NCBI RefSeq assembly: GCF_014839835.1
Contig: NC_071644.1
Coordinates: 9,401,266 to 9,465,265 of the forward strand
DNA: 64,000 nt
Reading direction: 5' to 3'
Source of the DNA: Dryobates pubescens
Lineage: Eukaryota; Chordata; Aves; Piciformes; Picidae
In this document: in pieces, positions 50,123 through 62,400 of the stretch
How positions within the stretch are numbered: position 1 is the stretch's first letter
How the letters are laid out: each line of letters starts with the position of its first letter
Program-made: the position numbers and the translations under genes
Notes under the pieces: model-generated
The model's database searches: none
What the model was told of the DNA's origin: nothing
Seen by the model: the letters and a program-made list of their open reading frames with translations, nothing else

Positions 50123-50183
50123 GCTGGGCAGGGCTCACTGCTGGGCAGGGCTCACTGCTGGGCAGGGCTCACTGCTGGGCAGC
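50123..50183. repeat. 17-bp tandem repeat over the ACOT7 stop codon
   Basis: Units of GCTGGGCAGGGCTCACT at 50123-50139, 50140-50156 and 50157-50173, plus a partial copy. The ACOT7 TGA (50169-50171) lies inside the last full unit, and the final Gln/Ala codons lie in the partial one. Confidence 0.9.
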
Positions 50184-53100
50184 CTGCTGCAGCTGCGCCT
50201 GCCGCTTGGCCTTGGTCTGCAGGTACCTGCCCTTGCCCTCCTCGAAGCGTCGCTTCTCCTCCTCGGTCTCCGTCTGCACAGAGAGCGACAGCGGCGTCAG
50301 GGCAGCCTGCATGCTGTGGGCATCCTTAACGGCCATGGGGGGTGGGCTGATGGTTGGACTTGATGACCTTAGAGGCCTTTTCCAACCCAAACAATTCTAG
50401 GACTCGAGGAGTCTGTGATTGGTGCTTTGACAGCTTGTGCAGAACTAGCTGCCCAAACGCTCAGCAGCAGAGCACAGAGCAGGAAACCTGCACAGGATCA
50501 AATATTAACCAAGGAACAGCTCCCCGGCAGCGCTGCCGCCTCAGCAAGTCCCTGTGGGGATCAGGAGAATGAAAAATAGGCAGGAGGGGTGGGGCAGAGA
50601 TGCCATGGGGAGCATGGGCAGGGGATACGGGGACTCTGTTGCTGCTCAGGATCCCCTCTGGTGCATCCCCAGCAGCAGAGGCTGCAGGCAGCCTGTCCCC
50701 TGCTGCGGGGAAGGAAAACCCCAGCCCCACATCAGCAATGCTCAACCTAAGAACAGCCCTGGACCTGCTCTGCAGAGGGTCGCTCGTGCTCCTATTTCTG
50801 TGCCAAGAAAAGGATTTGTTGCACAGAAAAGCTGCCCAGGGCCTGCCCCAAGAAGAGGGAGAGGGGCTGGCTTACAGGCAGGTGTGGAGAGCTCTTACCA
50901 GCAGCTGTGGGACAGGCAGCGGCTTCCCCTCCCTGCTCAGAGAGACGAAGGTGAAGAAGGCGCTGACGGCGCGGTACCGCCCCCGGCTCTCGTCCACGAA
51001 GGGCTCAGCATCCACAAAGACTTCGATCTCCATGGACTTGTTGCTGGTGAAGGTCATGCGCCCCGAGATGGTGATGACACTGCCTGCCCAGCAGAGAGGG
51101 GCTGGTGAGAGTCGGCCCCCGCTCCTCAGAGGAAGGGAGCAAGGGGTCCCACGTGCTCTGAGCGTAAGACCCCTCGCAGCGGGAGCTCCTTGGCACAGGA
51201 CAAGTCCAACAGGGACTCAGGTTCCATGCCAGTGTGTCCTGAGAGCGCAGCCAAGGGCAGTGGCACCGCAGGGCAGAGTGCTCCTCACCACCCCCGGTAC
51301 CTTTTTTGATCTTCTCGTGGAAGTTGATGGCGTCCACGGAGGCGGTGACGATGTTGGTCTTGCAGTGGCGGGCGGCCACGATCCCAGCAACCTCATCCAT
51401 CAGCTTCATGGTGACTCCTGTGGGGGCAGGCAGAGCCTTTGCTCAGCACAAATAATGTCTCATCTCTGCTGAAGCAACACCAAACCTTACAGCCGGTGGC
51501 AGAGGCCCTGCACACCTTTAGAGGCAGAGCCTGCCTCCCCTGAACACCAAGACCACCAACTGCCCTCACACCATGGAGCTTCTGCTCCAGAGGAACCCCA
51601 CCCAGCTGTGGAAGGGGCTGTGCTCACTTACCTCCATGCACAAAGCCCAGCAGCGTGCAGTCTGAGGGTCCCACCAGGTGGATCAGGCTGGACTGGCTGT
51701 AGCCGACAGTCTGCGGCTCTGGGTAGGGAAGGAGTAAAGCAGCAGTCAGAGCTGCTCAGCCAGCACCCACACCACCCTCTGCCCCTGCTCCAAATCCTCT
51801 GGAGGAGGAGAATGCGGGGCTAGCTTGTGCAAAGCTGAACTATGTTCAGATCAGTGTTTAAGTGTCTCCAGGAAGGCCCAAGAGCAGAGGCTGGTCACTG
51901 CCTGACGAGCTACAACTTCCCTCTAATCCCACTCACCAAATTCCTACCAGCTCAGCTCATTCTTCCCTTTAAAGCTTTCACAGAGCCCCAAAGCAAACAA
52001 GAGTGAGCGAGGAGGAGGCATGGCTGTACACTCCCCTCCCCATGCCAGCAGCTGCAGATGAATCTCTCCAAACTTGCCACTCAGCCATGTCTCCAAAGAG
52101 CCAAGCTTTGCCCTCTCTGTGAAGCCCTCAGCCCCTCTATGCTCCAGCCCTGGCACATGCTGGTGGCATCTGACTCGCCCTCAAATCCAAGTGACAGAAA
52201 TGGTACCCTCCGAGTGCTAGCAGAGGGAAACCTCTCTCAGAGGTGGTTGTGTTAGAACAAGAGGTGGGAAAGTTGCTTAGTGCAGGACAAGCAGCCAAGA
52301 GCCCGGCTGTCAGCATCCCCTCCTCAGGGCTGGCACCCATGGCAGTGCCCACAGAGCCTTACCTTTTGTCTGCCTATCTGTGAGCATGGAGAAGAGGGAA
52401 AAAAAACATTTGAGCAACTTTCATCCTCCATCACTCCCCACAACCATCCCCACACACCACCTCTCCACCTCTGCCTGAGGAGCACAGCTGATCCAGGAAG
52501 CCACTGGCCACTTGGCCCCTTGGCTCACCTTCATCACCACTGTGCTTCCAGAAGCTAGGGCAACACTTTCAGTAGGAAAGAGACCCTCAGTGATCCCCTG
52601 GGAAGGAAGAACAGGACTCCTGACCTCTCCCATAGCCCATCCTCACCTTCAAGCCCTGGCCAATGAACCTCTGGCTAGAGCTGCCTTCCTGAGAGGAGCT
52701 GCAGCTGCAGAACCTGCAAAGCCTTCACCCAGTGCTTGCATGCACTTTGTGCTGAGCAAAATCAGCTGCCACTGCCAGTGGCACACCAGGGATGCAGCAA
52801 TGATGCCAGGAACCACATTTTGTCAGAAAGCATCCCACCCCTCAGCCCCAGCACAGGTTCCCACTTGGCATCCCCTCCACAGCCCCAAAATCCCATCCCT
52901 GAGGCAACGTTTCAGAGCTCACAGCCAGGGGTGCCCAGGGATGGCTGGAGTCGCCTCAGGGACCAGCTCAGCCTCCCAGTGCCACACACTGCTCGTGGTA
53001 CCTGGGTTGATGACAGGGAAGATCATGTCCCCGTTCCTCTGCTTGGTTTCCAGCCGGTCCAGCTTCTGTTCCTCGTAGCGCTTCCTCCCCTCCTCCTCCT

Positions 53101-55240
53101 GCTCCTTTCTCGCATACTGGAAGGCAGGGCTGGTAAGAGCGGGGCCAGGAAAGCCACTGGCACTGCCAGGGCTGCTGATAGACCCTGCTCCAGTGTTGGG
53201 GAAGCAAAGTGAAGCATCCTACCTGGATGGGGGGGACCTCAAGGACCTTGTTCACGTTCTTCAGGGACAGTGGGACGTACCACAGCGTTGCTTTGTTTGT
53301 CACCTTCTTTGCCCCTGGAGGAGAGAGGAGGCAGCTTCACCTGCCACGGGCTGGGGCTGGCCACACACTGGTGATGCCACCGGCATCAAGCACCCCCAGC
53401 TCTGCTGGGCTTTGGCTCACAGCGGATGTGACAAGGCTCTGGGAAGGCATCCTGGCAGGCGGGGCCAGTTGCCACAGCAACGGCAGCAAGAGGACCTTTT
53501 TCCAGCCAGAGGCAGCCGCGGGCAGCAAACGAGACAGGAGAAGCTAATGGCAGCTTCCCTTCTCCACTGAAAACCATCAGTGCAGCTGCGCTCCTCGGGA
53601 GCCTGCCCGCCCCCAGCACTCAACCCAAAGCCAAGATCCCCCTGTGCCAGCGGGGGGGGTGCCAGCAGTGGCCAGAGGATGGGGTCAGCACCATGAGCTC
53701 TTGGCTTATCCTGGTTAGTCCTGGAGTTCTGGGACAGAGCTGCCGGCGGGCACCTACCTGTGAGGATGTTCTCAGACATGACATTGACCTGGACTTCCAC
53801 GGAGTGCCGGGAGGTGTAGGTGATCTCGGCGCTGACGTTGGCCACCTCCCCGATGCACACCGGGGACAGGAAGTCTGTGCGCTCCACCCGCGCCAGCGCG
53901 GCTACGCAGGGCTCCTGGGGATGGCAGGACAGCAGGGTAGCAGCCATGGCCAGGCCACACAGGATGCCAGCCTGTGTGACTCACGGCCCCAGCACCGTGG
54001 CCTTATCAGCTGAGCTTCCTTCCCCACCCGTAACTGACACCGGGGCTGCCTCTGACCACCCTTCAGATAAAGCCTTTACAGCACCACGGCGACGCTTCTG
54101 CTTGCAAAACCCTCCCAGCAGATGCCAAGGACACGCCGTGGCAGCACCAGAGCCACCAGTGGCTTGCACCCAGGAGCTTCTGCTGAGGGGAGACAGCAGG
54201 GAGGCCCCTGGGGATTTCTGGTACTCTGGGGAATCCCCCAAGCCCAGCAGGCCCACAGGGCGCAGTGGGGGAGGTCAGAGAGTCCCTGTACCATGACCAA
54301 GCTGTGCCCTGGCATGACTTACCCCAGCCTGGGAGTTGCAGTGGCGGGTGCTGATGATGGCTCCTGCTTCCTCAATCATCTTCAGGATGGTTCCCCCATG
54401 CACATTCCCTGCCACATTGGCATCATCTGGGCGCATGATCCTGCCAAGAGAGGGACACAGAGCTCACACCTTGCTCGGATGAGCGGCTGGGCCATCGTGC
54501 CCCACACTGGTGCCAGCCAAGTCATTGTTGCTGCCTGCACGTGGCTTCCTGCGAGTGCCAGTGGAAACCACCCTGAATGCCTGCCGGGGCTGGGAGGAGG
54601 CATCACCCCTGTGCCAGGGCAGCCGGCTGCTCATCTGGGACTGCATCTCACTGCCACCCCACTGCGGCAAACAGACTGAGCCGGGCACATGCCACCACTC
54701 CACCTGGCATCCTGGCAGCAGTGGCTTTTGCCGGAGCAACAAATAATCCACTGGCGGAGGGAAGGAGAGGGCTGGTGGTGATGAGGCAAGAGCTGTGATG
54801 GGCCAGAGAGGAGCCGTGCTTCGGCAAGTGGCCATGCCAGGGAGCCGCAGCGGGCAGCGGCAGGAGAACCGGGGCACGCCCTTCCTGCTAACCGGAACCG
54901 GAGTGAGGGCGTGGCGCTGTCTCTCGGTGCCTGCTGCAGGCAGTGTTACCAGCGCGCGCAGCGTGCCCGTGCAGGCCGCGTCAACGGCACAGGCAGCATG
55001 GCCAGCGCGGGCAGCGTGCCCGGTGCAGGCAGGGTTGCCGGTGCCGGGAGCAGTGCAGGCAGCACCGCTCGTAACAGCCCGGCTGCGGAGCCGGCCCCGG
55101 AGCCCGCCCGCGGTGCCCAACCAGCCTGCCCGCCCCTGCCCAGCTCTCCCCTGCTGCCCGGACGCTGGCGGCGCAGCGGGGCCATACCTGGAGACCTGGA
55201 TGGCGGCCGGCCCCGGGCCCGCGGCCCCCGGCTCCGACAT
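50169..55240 (-). CDS. ACOT7: Cytosolic acyl-CoA thioesterase 7
   Basis: Hydrolyses long-chain acyl-CoA to free fatty acid and CoA; neuron-enriched in mammals. Exons in transcription order: 55188-55240, 54323-54440, 53758-53914, 53223-53314, 53002-53116, 51632-51718, 51301-51417, 50899-51083, 50169-50273. The frame closes at 342 aa. Two hotdog domains are visible. The N-terminal one has ANVAGNVHGGTILKMIEEAG (catalytic Asn region) and HSVEVQVNVMSENILTG. The C-terminal one has GFVHGGVTMKLMDEVAG (catalytic Asp region) and GRMTFTSNKSMEIEVFVDA. The Glu/Arg-rich linker KEQEEEGRKRYEEQKLDR joins them. The short first exon (MSEPGAAGPGPAAIQVSR) matches the cytosolic rather than the mitochondrial-leader isoform of human ACOT7. 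The last residues (LQQAAQQ) diverge from human and lie against a tandem repeat. Confidence 0.96.
50346..50402 (+). mobile_element. CR1 LINE 3' terminal remnant
   Basis: About 55 bp with the typical CR1 end (GGTTGGACTTGATGACCTTA, then TTCCAACCCAAACAATTCTA) in the ACOT7 intron 50274-50898. Confidence 0.85.
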
Positions 55241-56439
55241 GGCCGCACCGGCGCCCCGCCCGCAACGGCGCTGCGGCAGCGCCACGCCCTCTGCGCCACG
55301 CCCCCGCGCCCCACCGCCCCCCGCGCACGCTCATTGGCGGGCAGCAGCGCGCCCCGCCTCCCGAGCAGCCCCATTGGCTGGCAGCGCCGCGCCGCTTCTC
55401 CGCGCGGCCGTCGGAGCGGGGTATGCGCCCTGCGGGACGGTGTCGACCGGCGGGCCGGCGGGAGCCCCGGTGCTCCCGTGCTGCCTCGGGATGACTCCCT
55501 CCCCGGGACGGCGGCCGCGCCGCCTCAGCCGAGTGCTTGGAGCCAGTCGAAGCTGCCGTTGGTGCGGCTTCGTGAGAGCCTCGAGGAGGAGTGGGTGGGC
55601 TCTCCGGACTCCCTCTGCATGCAGGGGAGTCCGGAGAGCCAGGGCCTGCCACCTAGCTCAGCAAGGCGGCGGCAGGAAAGGGGCACGTGGTCCGGGGGGC
55701 ACACGGTACTCCGGCGCTACGGTACCGGATCCTCCGCGGGCGGGGCGGTCGTGCGCTGTCTGCGGTGCTGAAAGGGCAGCGTCGCGTCTGTCCGCGGTGC
55801 TGATGGCGGGGGGCGTCCCAGGGAGCACACGGCGAGCTGCCCGTATTCGTGGCAACCGCCGCCTCTTCCCGCGAATCCCGACGTCTATGCCCACGCTGCT
55901 CACGGTTCCTGCTGTCGGTTTCCGCGGTGCCCACCTCCCACAGCCCGTTACAATCCTGGGGAGGGAGAGTCCGGCAAGGACGCCGAGTATCGCCCCCCTC
56001 CTCCTGCCTGCTCGGCCAGTACTGGCAGGCTCACGTCGGGCCTATCGGACGAGCCCATCACCTCCGCGCCTCTCGCCCTGGCGGGCGGGGCAAAGGGACA
56101 CCCGTGAGACAGGTGGGACTGCCCAGGGCTGAGGGCGGCGGCGGCGGTAGTCAGATTCCCCAGACCAGCTTCGGTCTTGCAAAGCACAGCCGCCCTGTCA
56201 AGAGCCGAAGAGGGCGGCGAGGTGGAGCGAGCAGCGGCACCAGGCAGTGGGCAGTGGACAGCCGGCGCAAGGTGGCAGGCAGTAGACAGCGGGCGGCACC
56301 GCGCCGTCGGGCGGGGCTGGCAGAGGGGCGGCCCCGAGGGAGGAGGAGCCGGCGGTGCCGGGGGGCAGCGGGGCGGGAGCGCCGCGCAGTGCCAAGCGGC
56401 GGCCGGGACCGGCGGGGCCTGGCCGGTGCCGGGGCCAGG
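55241..56439. promoter_or_regulatory. Divergent ACOT7/ESPN CpG-rich promoter interval
   Basis: This 1.2-kb interval separates the ACOT7 ATG (55240, minus) from the ESPN ATG (56440, plus). It is CpG-rich almost throughout, densest near both ends, with no TATA box seen. The sequences CATTGGCGGGC (55332) and CATTGGCTGGC (55372) carry CCAAT-type cores upstream of ACOT7 (CCAAT on the minus strand). HES2, which lies between these genes in mammals, is not recognised: no basic helix-loop-helix sequence appears in any frame. Confidence 0.6.
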
Positions 56440-59400
56440 ATGGCGCTGGAGCGGGCGCTGCAGGCAGCGCGGCAGGGAGATGTGGAGGCTCTGCGAGGGC
56501 TGCGAGCGGCTGGGCTGCTGCGGCCAGGGCTGCGGGACGCCCTGGGAGCCTCCCCCGCGCACCATGCCGCCCGCGCCGGCCGCCTAGCCTGTCTCCGGTA
56601 CCTGGCGGCGGAGGCCGCGCTCCGAGGGGATGCGCGGGCACGCAACGGGGCCACACCAGCCCACGACGCCGCCGCCACCGGCAACCTCGCCTGTCTCCAG
56701 TGGCTGCTCACGCAGGGGGGCTGCAGCGTGCAGGTGCGAGCTGGGCGCGCGGGGCGGCGGAGGGCAATGGGACCCTCGTGGGCGGGGGAACCGTGGTCCC
56801 GCGCAGCAATGGTGGGACATGAGCGGGTGGCACCAGCAGGGACTCCGGCATCCCTATGGGGGCACAGACTCTCCAGGGCCGTCGGACCTTCTCGGGGTTA
56901 CACAATGGCGGGACCGGGGTGGTAAGCGGCTTGTCCCGGGGCCGGCCGACAACTAACTCCATTTGACGGGCGGAGGAAGAGGAGGCGGCGGAGGGGCTGG
57001 GAGAGGGATTAAGCGGGAAGGACGCGGTCAGCACGCTTCGGCTACCTCCTGGCCGGGGGCCAGCTCTGCCCGTAGCGCAACCAGCGAGGGCAGCCGGGCC
57101 GGCGGTGCAAACGGGTCTTTATCCTGTGCTAGCTGTGTGCCGCTGCAGGCCCCACGGGAGAGCACACACGCCTGTCCCATGGCCCCTCCGATGGCCTGCT
57201 CCGTGCAGAAGGGACCTTCACTCCGGCCAGGCCACTCTCCCGGTGCCAGCTCCCGGCTGGTGGTTCCCCAGCCCGGCACACTCTCCCGTGCCGGAGGGTG
57301 CAGGTTCCCGGTGCCGACGGCCTCCCCGCTTCCTCCCGCAGGACACAGACAACTCCGGTGCCACCATCCTACACCTAGCAGCCCGCTTCGGTCACCACGA
57401 GGTGATCGACTGGCTCCTGCGTTTCGGGGGCAGTGACCCAACGGCGGCCACCAACACGGGAGCGCTGCCCGTCCACTACGCCGCGGCCAAAGGGGATTTC
57501 CCTTCCCTACGACTCCTCTTGGGACACTGCCCCAGGTAACGGCCCCCACAGCCGGCGGGAGACACGGTCTCGGCACCTGGGGCACCCACCGGCAGGAGAG
57601 AGGCTGTCCGGGGAGCTGGGTCCCCGCTGCCGCCCCACCCCTCCCTCCAGCCGCCGGGCAAGGTGCCAGAGCAGGGGACGGATGCCGCAGCCACCCTCAT
57701 CCCCGGCTCCAAGGGCAACGCGGCCGCGTTATCAGCCCGGCAGCCACCTGCGCCTGCTTTATGGCCCGCGGAGAAAGGGCGAGGAGGAGCGCGGCGGGCT
57801 CTGGCAGAAATATTGCGGCGGGTCCCCGGCGATAACACAGCCGCCTTTGTCCGCCGCCGTTATGTAAATGGATCAGGCTGCTCGCCGAGCCCGCCCGGCA
57901 CCGTGCCCTGTGCGACCTTTCTGCCTGCCCAGGCTGCGGGCATCACCGGAGGCGGCAGGCTCCAGCATCGCCATGGCAGCGACCCCTCTTCGCCCCTCCA
58001 ATGGTGCTCGGGGCCGGGCCGTCGCCCAGCGTACCTGGCACGGCAGCCTGCCGGGCACAGCCTGGCTGCGGAGCTGCGGCCTGTGGTCCGATTTCGCACT
58101 GCGGGCAGAGACTGCTCGAAATAACGCCCGGGTCCGGCTGAGGCGGTACTCGCTGCCGCCTCATGCCGTGCCCGGTGCGTTCAGAGGCTGGGGGTGCCAG
58201 GGTGTGCTCAGCTCTGCCACGGCAGGAGGGTCCCAAGGCAGGAGGAGGCGAAGGGGGCTCAGCACCGCTCCGTGTCCACAAGCCACGGCCCCAGATCCCT
58301 TTTAGTGCTCCCCCCACAAGCAGGGCCTGAGCCCCCGTGGCACTCACCGCCCGCAATTTGCCCATCCTAAGCCCCAGTTCTTTATCCCCTTCCCCGGGGG
58401 ACAGTTCAGCCCTGGGCTCTGTAGAGATCAACCCTCGCAGCCCCTAGTCCGGGCCGGGCCCGGTCGCAGCTCCCGCGCAGTGCCTATAGTGCCGACCCTG
58501 GTGCGGCTCTGGTTTTCACGCTTCACACCGGTGTCGCTCCGCCACCGTTGCCGCCTCTCCCCTGAATTATTTAGGGCTGGCCCCGCTCCCGGCCTCCCGC
58601 CCCTCGGAGGCTCCGTTACAGGCACGAAACCAAATCCCAGGTGCCGCCGCGGGGTTCTGGCGCTCCCGGGCCACCTTCGCACCGACTCTGCGGGGTCCCC
58701 GGCAGCCGGTGGCACTGCGTGGGGTCCCGGCCATCTGGCAAAGCAGTTTACCGGCGCTCCCCAAGTGGCTTAACCCCTTCCCGATTAATGGGAAACGGCC
58801 ATCGGGGGCTGAACGGGTGCCTAAGTGTCTGCCGTTCCCCTGCGCCCTGGCCCAGACTGCCACTGTCCCAGGTCCGGCTTGGGGAGTGCCCAGCAGTGTG
58901 CCGACCTGGCACTGCGGCACTGCCCTGCGCCACAGCACGGTGGGAAGGCAGCACTGGCTGCGGCCCGTCTCACGGTTACAGGGATCAATTATTAAGGGCC
59001 CGCGATCGCTGCGATAACGGCGCCCGGTATTTATTGCTCTTCCTCTTTTAAATATTCAACAGGTTTGTTTACGGAGCTCTTAATAAAACAGCTTCCTGCG
59101 GCTGGGGTGCGGGACGCGGGGTGTGGGATGTGGGGCTGTGGAGATGCGGGATACAGGGGTACAGGATTTGGGATGCGGGCTACGTGATTTGGGATGTGCC
59201 ATTTGGATATGGGGATGTCAAAGCCCAGCAGGGTGGCAGGGGGATGCCCGTGCCAAACAGTGGGGCTGGCCGTGGGCAGTGGGGCCCAGCAGAGCCATGG
59301 TGCACATCGGCCTTTCCCTGCCTGCTCCCCCGTGGCCGGTGCTGCCTAAGAGGCTTACTTAAAATACTGCTAAATTGCAGTGTCCAAAAACAGCCGGAGG

Positions 59401-62400
59401 AAGGAGCTTAGCCTAAGCAGGCTGATTAACTTAGTGACCTCCCGCCGCTGCGCAGGGACCCGGCGGGGGGCATGGGGTGGGTGGCTGCCTGCCCACACTG
59501 CCCACTCGGCCAGGCCCTGGCACTGCTCTGCCTTGCCCCAGTGTATCTCCTGTGCCCCTGTATCCATCCTGTGCCCAGCATGTCCCCATGTCCCAGCAAC
59601 CCACGTGTCCCTTGTGCCCACCCATCCCGGTGCACTGCCAGCGTTGGTGGCTGCAGGTGACGGGCGCTGTGCCCCGCTTGCAGCACGCTGAGTGCCCAGA
59701 CCAAGACGGGGGCCACCCCTCTGTACCTCGCCTGCCAGGAGGGCCACCTGGAGATCATCCAGTACCTGGTGCAGGACTGCGGGGCTGATCCTCATGCACG
59801 TGCCCATGATGGCATGACCCCACTGCACGCTGCTGCCCAGATGGGCCACAACACTGTGATCGTCTGGCTGGTAAGTGTGGCTGGGCACAGAATGGTGGCG
59901 CGGTGTGGGGGTGCTCGGTGCCAGCGCTCAGCCCACCTGCTGGTGCAGATGAGCTTCACGACGGTGAGCCTGTCGGAGCGGGACGCTGAGGGGGCCACAG
60001 CCATGCACTTCGCTGCCAGCCGTGGCCACGCCAAGGTGCTGAGCTGGCTGCTGCTGCACGGGGGGGAGATCACTGCCGACAGCTGGGGCGGCACGCCACT
60101 GCACGACGCTGCTGAGAACGGCGAGTTGGAGGTGAGTGCCGGCGGCCAGTGGGGTGCCAGGGTGGATGGGGCCTGCCCTCTGGCCTTGCCACACACCCCG
60201 CCTCTCCCCAGTGCTGCCAGATCCTGGTGGTGAATGGTGCCGACCTCAGCGTCCGTGACCAGGATGGGTACACGGCAGCCGACCTCGCCGACTACAACGG
60301 CCACAGCCACTGCGCCCAGTACCTGCGCACCGTGGAGAACATGGTACAGCAGCGCCCCGCAGCCGGGCACGTGGGCAGCCTGCGGGGAGAAAGGCCGCGC
60401 AGCTCCCACCCCCGTGCCCGACGGCGTGGCTTTGCCGGCAGAGCGTGGAGCACCGTGTGCTGTCTCGGGACCCCTCAGCGGATGGGGAGTGCCGGCAGCC
60501 TGACTCGGGCATGTCATCGCCCAACACCACGGCATCGGTGCCCCAGGCACGCTTTGAGGTGGGCTCCCCTGCCAGCACCCTCTCCAACTACGACTCCTGC
60601 CACTCCAGCCAGTCCAGCACCGGGGAGAAGAGGGGCGGCCCCGGGGGGGGGCCTGCTGCCCGTGAGTGTGGGGCCGGGGGGTGTGGGGTAGGGGGCGTGG
60701 GGCCAGCCCCTGCTGACCCCCTGCCCTGCGCAGGGGTGCCCGAGCCGGCGCTGGCGGACATGCAGGCCTACATGGACATGCTGGACCCCGAGATGCGGCC
60801 GCGGGGCCGGGGGTCGGCAGGCGAGGGCTCCTCTCCACCCCCACCTCCCGCCTTTCCCCCACCACCGCCCCCACCCCCCACTGCCCGACTACCCCCGCCG
60901 CCCCCCGGCTACCCCGCACCCATGCCCTCTGCTGCACCCCACACGGCCGACATCTACGTGCGGGCCAAGAACAACCTGCGGCACGTGGAGAGCCAGGCGC
61001 TGCGCCGAGAGGTACGGCCCAAGCGCCACGTCCCACACACCTCCTCCTGGCCCAGGGCATGTGCCACCCGCGGGGGACATGCGACTGGGCACCGACCTCC
61101 CTTGGGGAGCTGGTAGCTCTCGACAGCACTGGGAGGGGACAACCCCGGCCTGAGGCCATGTGCCCACAACGCTGGCAGGCACCAGGGGCCAGGGTGCAAC
61201 AGACAGTGAGGGGTGCAGCAAGTCAAAGCCAGGGATGCTCTTGTGCCTCCATGGCACCGGGCAGCCCAGATGCATCACCACACCTGGCAGCACCACGCAG
61301 GCCGGCGCGTGGCTGGCTGGAGCAGCTGTGCCCACGTGGCCCTGGCAGTGCCACCAGCACCACACCGAGCTGGGCGTGGGCAGCTGCGCAGGCTGTAACC
61401 CGAGCGGCCGGCTCCGGTATCACCTGCGCTGCAGGTGTCAGGTAGCGCTGCCAGTGCTGCCAGCAGCCGAGAGGGCTCAGCCGGGCGTGCACAGGTAAGA
61501 GGGGTGCAGCCCCCCGGGGCAGGCCAGGGGAGGCATAGGGGTGTGGTGGGCTCGGGGCCACCCCGACCCTCTACCATGACTCTCGCCAGATCACCAAGCA
61601 TGGGGGAAACGGTTCAGGGCAGTGGCCGAGGCACTGGCAGAGGCCAGTGTGGTGGGGATAGGGGTATGTGGGATGGGGGGCTCAGCGTAGCAGTGTGTGC
61701 CAGGCCCAGGCGGGGCTCAGGACCCCGTTTTGTTTTTTCTGCCTGGCCCTGGCTCGTTAGCGCTTACGAGGCTAATGAGTGGCCTTGCCTGAGGCTACAG
61801 AGCCGGAAAGCTCTTTGCGGGTTGCAGACCTGCCAGAGCGGTGCTGGTACCCTGTGCAGGGGGACTGAGTGGCACAGATCCTCGCGCTAGACCAGGGCTG
61901 GGGCTGCTGGAGCTGAAGCCGGGCTTGGCACAGAGCCCACAGCAGCTGGAGCAGGAAGCAACCGAGCTGGTGCTTGTTGACTTAGCTGGGGCTGGTGGCA
62001 GTGGCGAGCGCTCAGGCTTGTGCAAATGCCACAGACGGAGGTGGCGCACCGGGAAATGCAAATAGAGAGGCCCCGGCACGGGGAGTGGAGCCGTGCCCCT
62101 TCAGCACCCCATACCCGGGGAAAGGGCACAGCCCCCTGCAGCGCCAGCGCTCGTCAGCACGACCTGCAAAGCTGCTGTGGTATGAGCTGGGGTGAGCCGA
62201 GGCTGCGCTGCCTGAGAGCCCTGCTCAGAGAGGGTTTGGAACCGGGCCCCAGCCCCGCGCGGGATAAGCTCCCGGTAATCCGTGGGGCCAGGGCTCGGCA
62301 CTCCTGTTCCCAGGAGGTTATCCCGGGAGAGTCTCGGCTAGGCTTCTGGGCACAGGCTGTGGGGTCACGGTGTCAGGCACTGATGGCACAGGCTGCCACC

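Noticed and set aside
54795-56132. 445-codon plus-strand frame between ACOT7 and ESPN, considered as a possible HES2 remnant
   Set aside because: It has no basic helix-loop-helix or WRPW-like sequence and is low-complexity Arg/Ala/Pro.
59792-61159. 455-codon minus-strand open frame
   Set aside because: Antisense shadow of GC-rich ESPN exons. Conserved ankyrin and proline-rich coding is on the plus strand.
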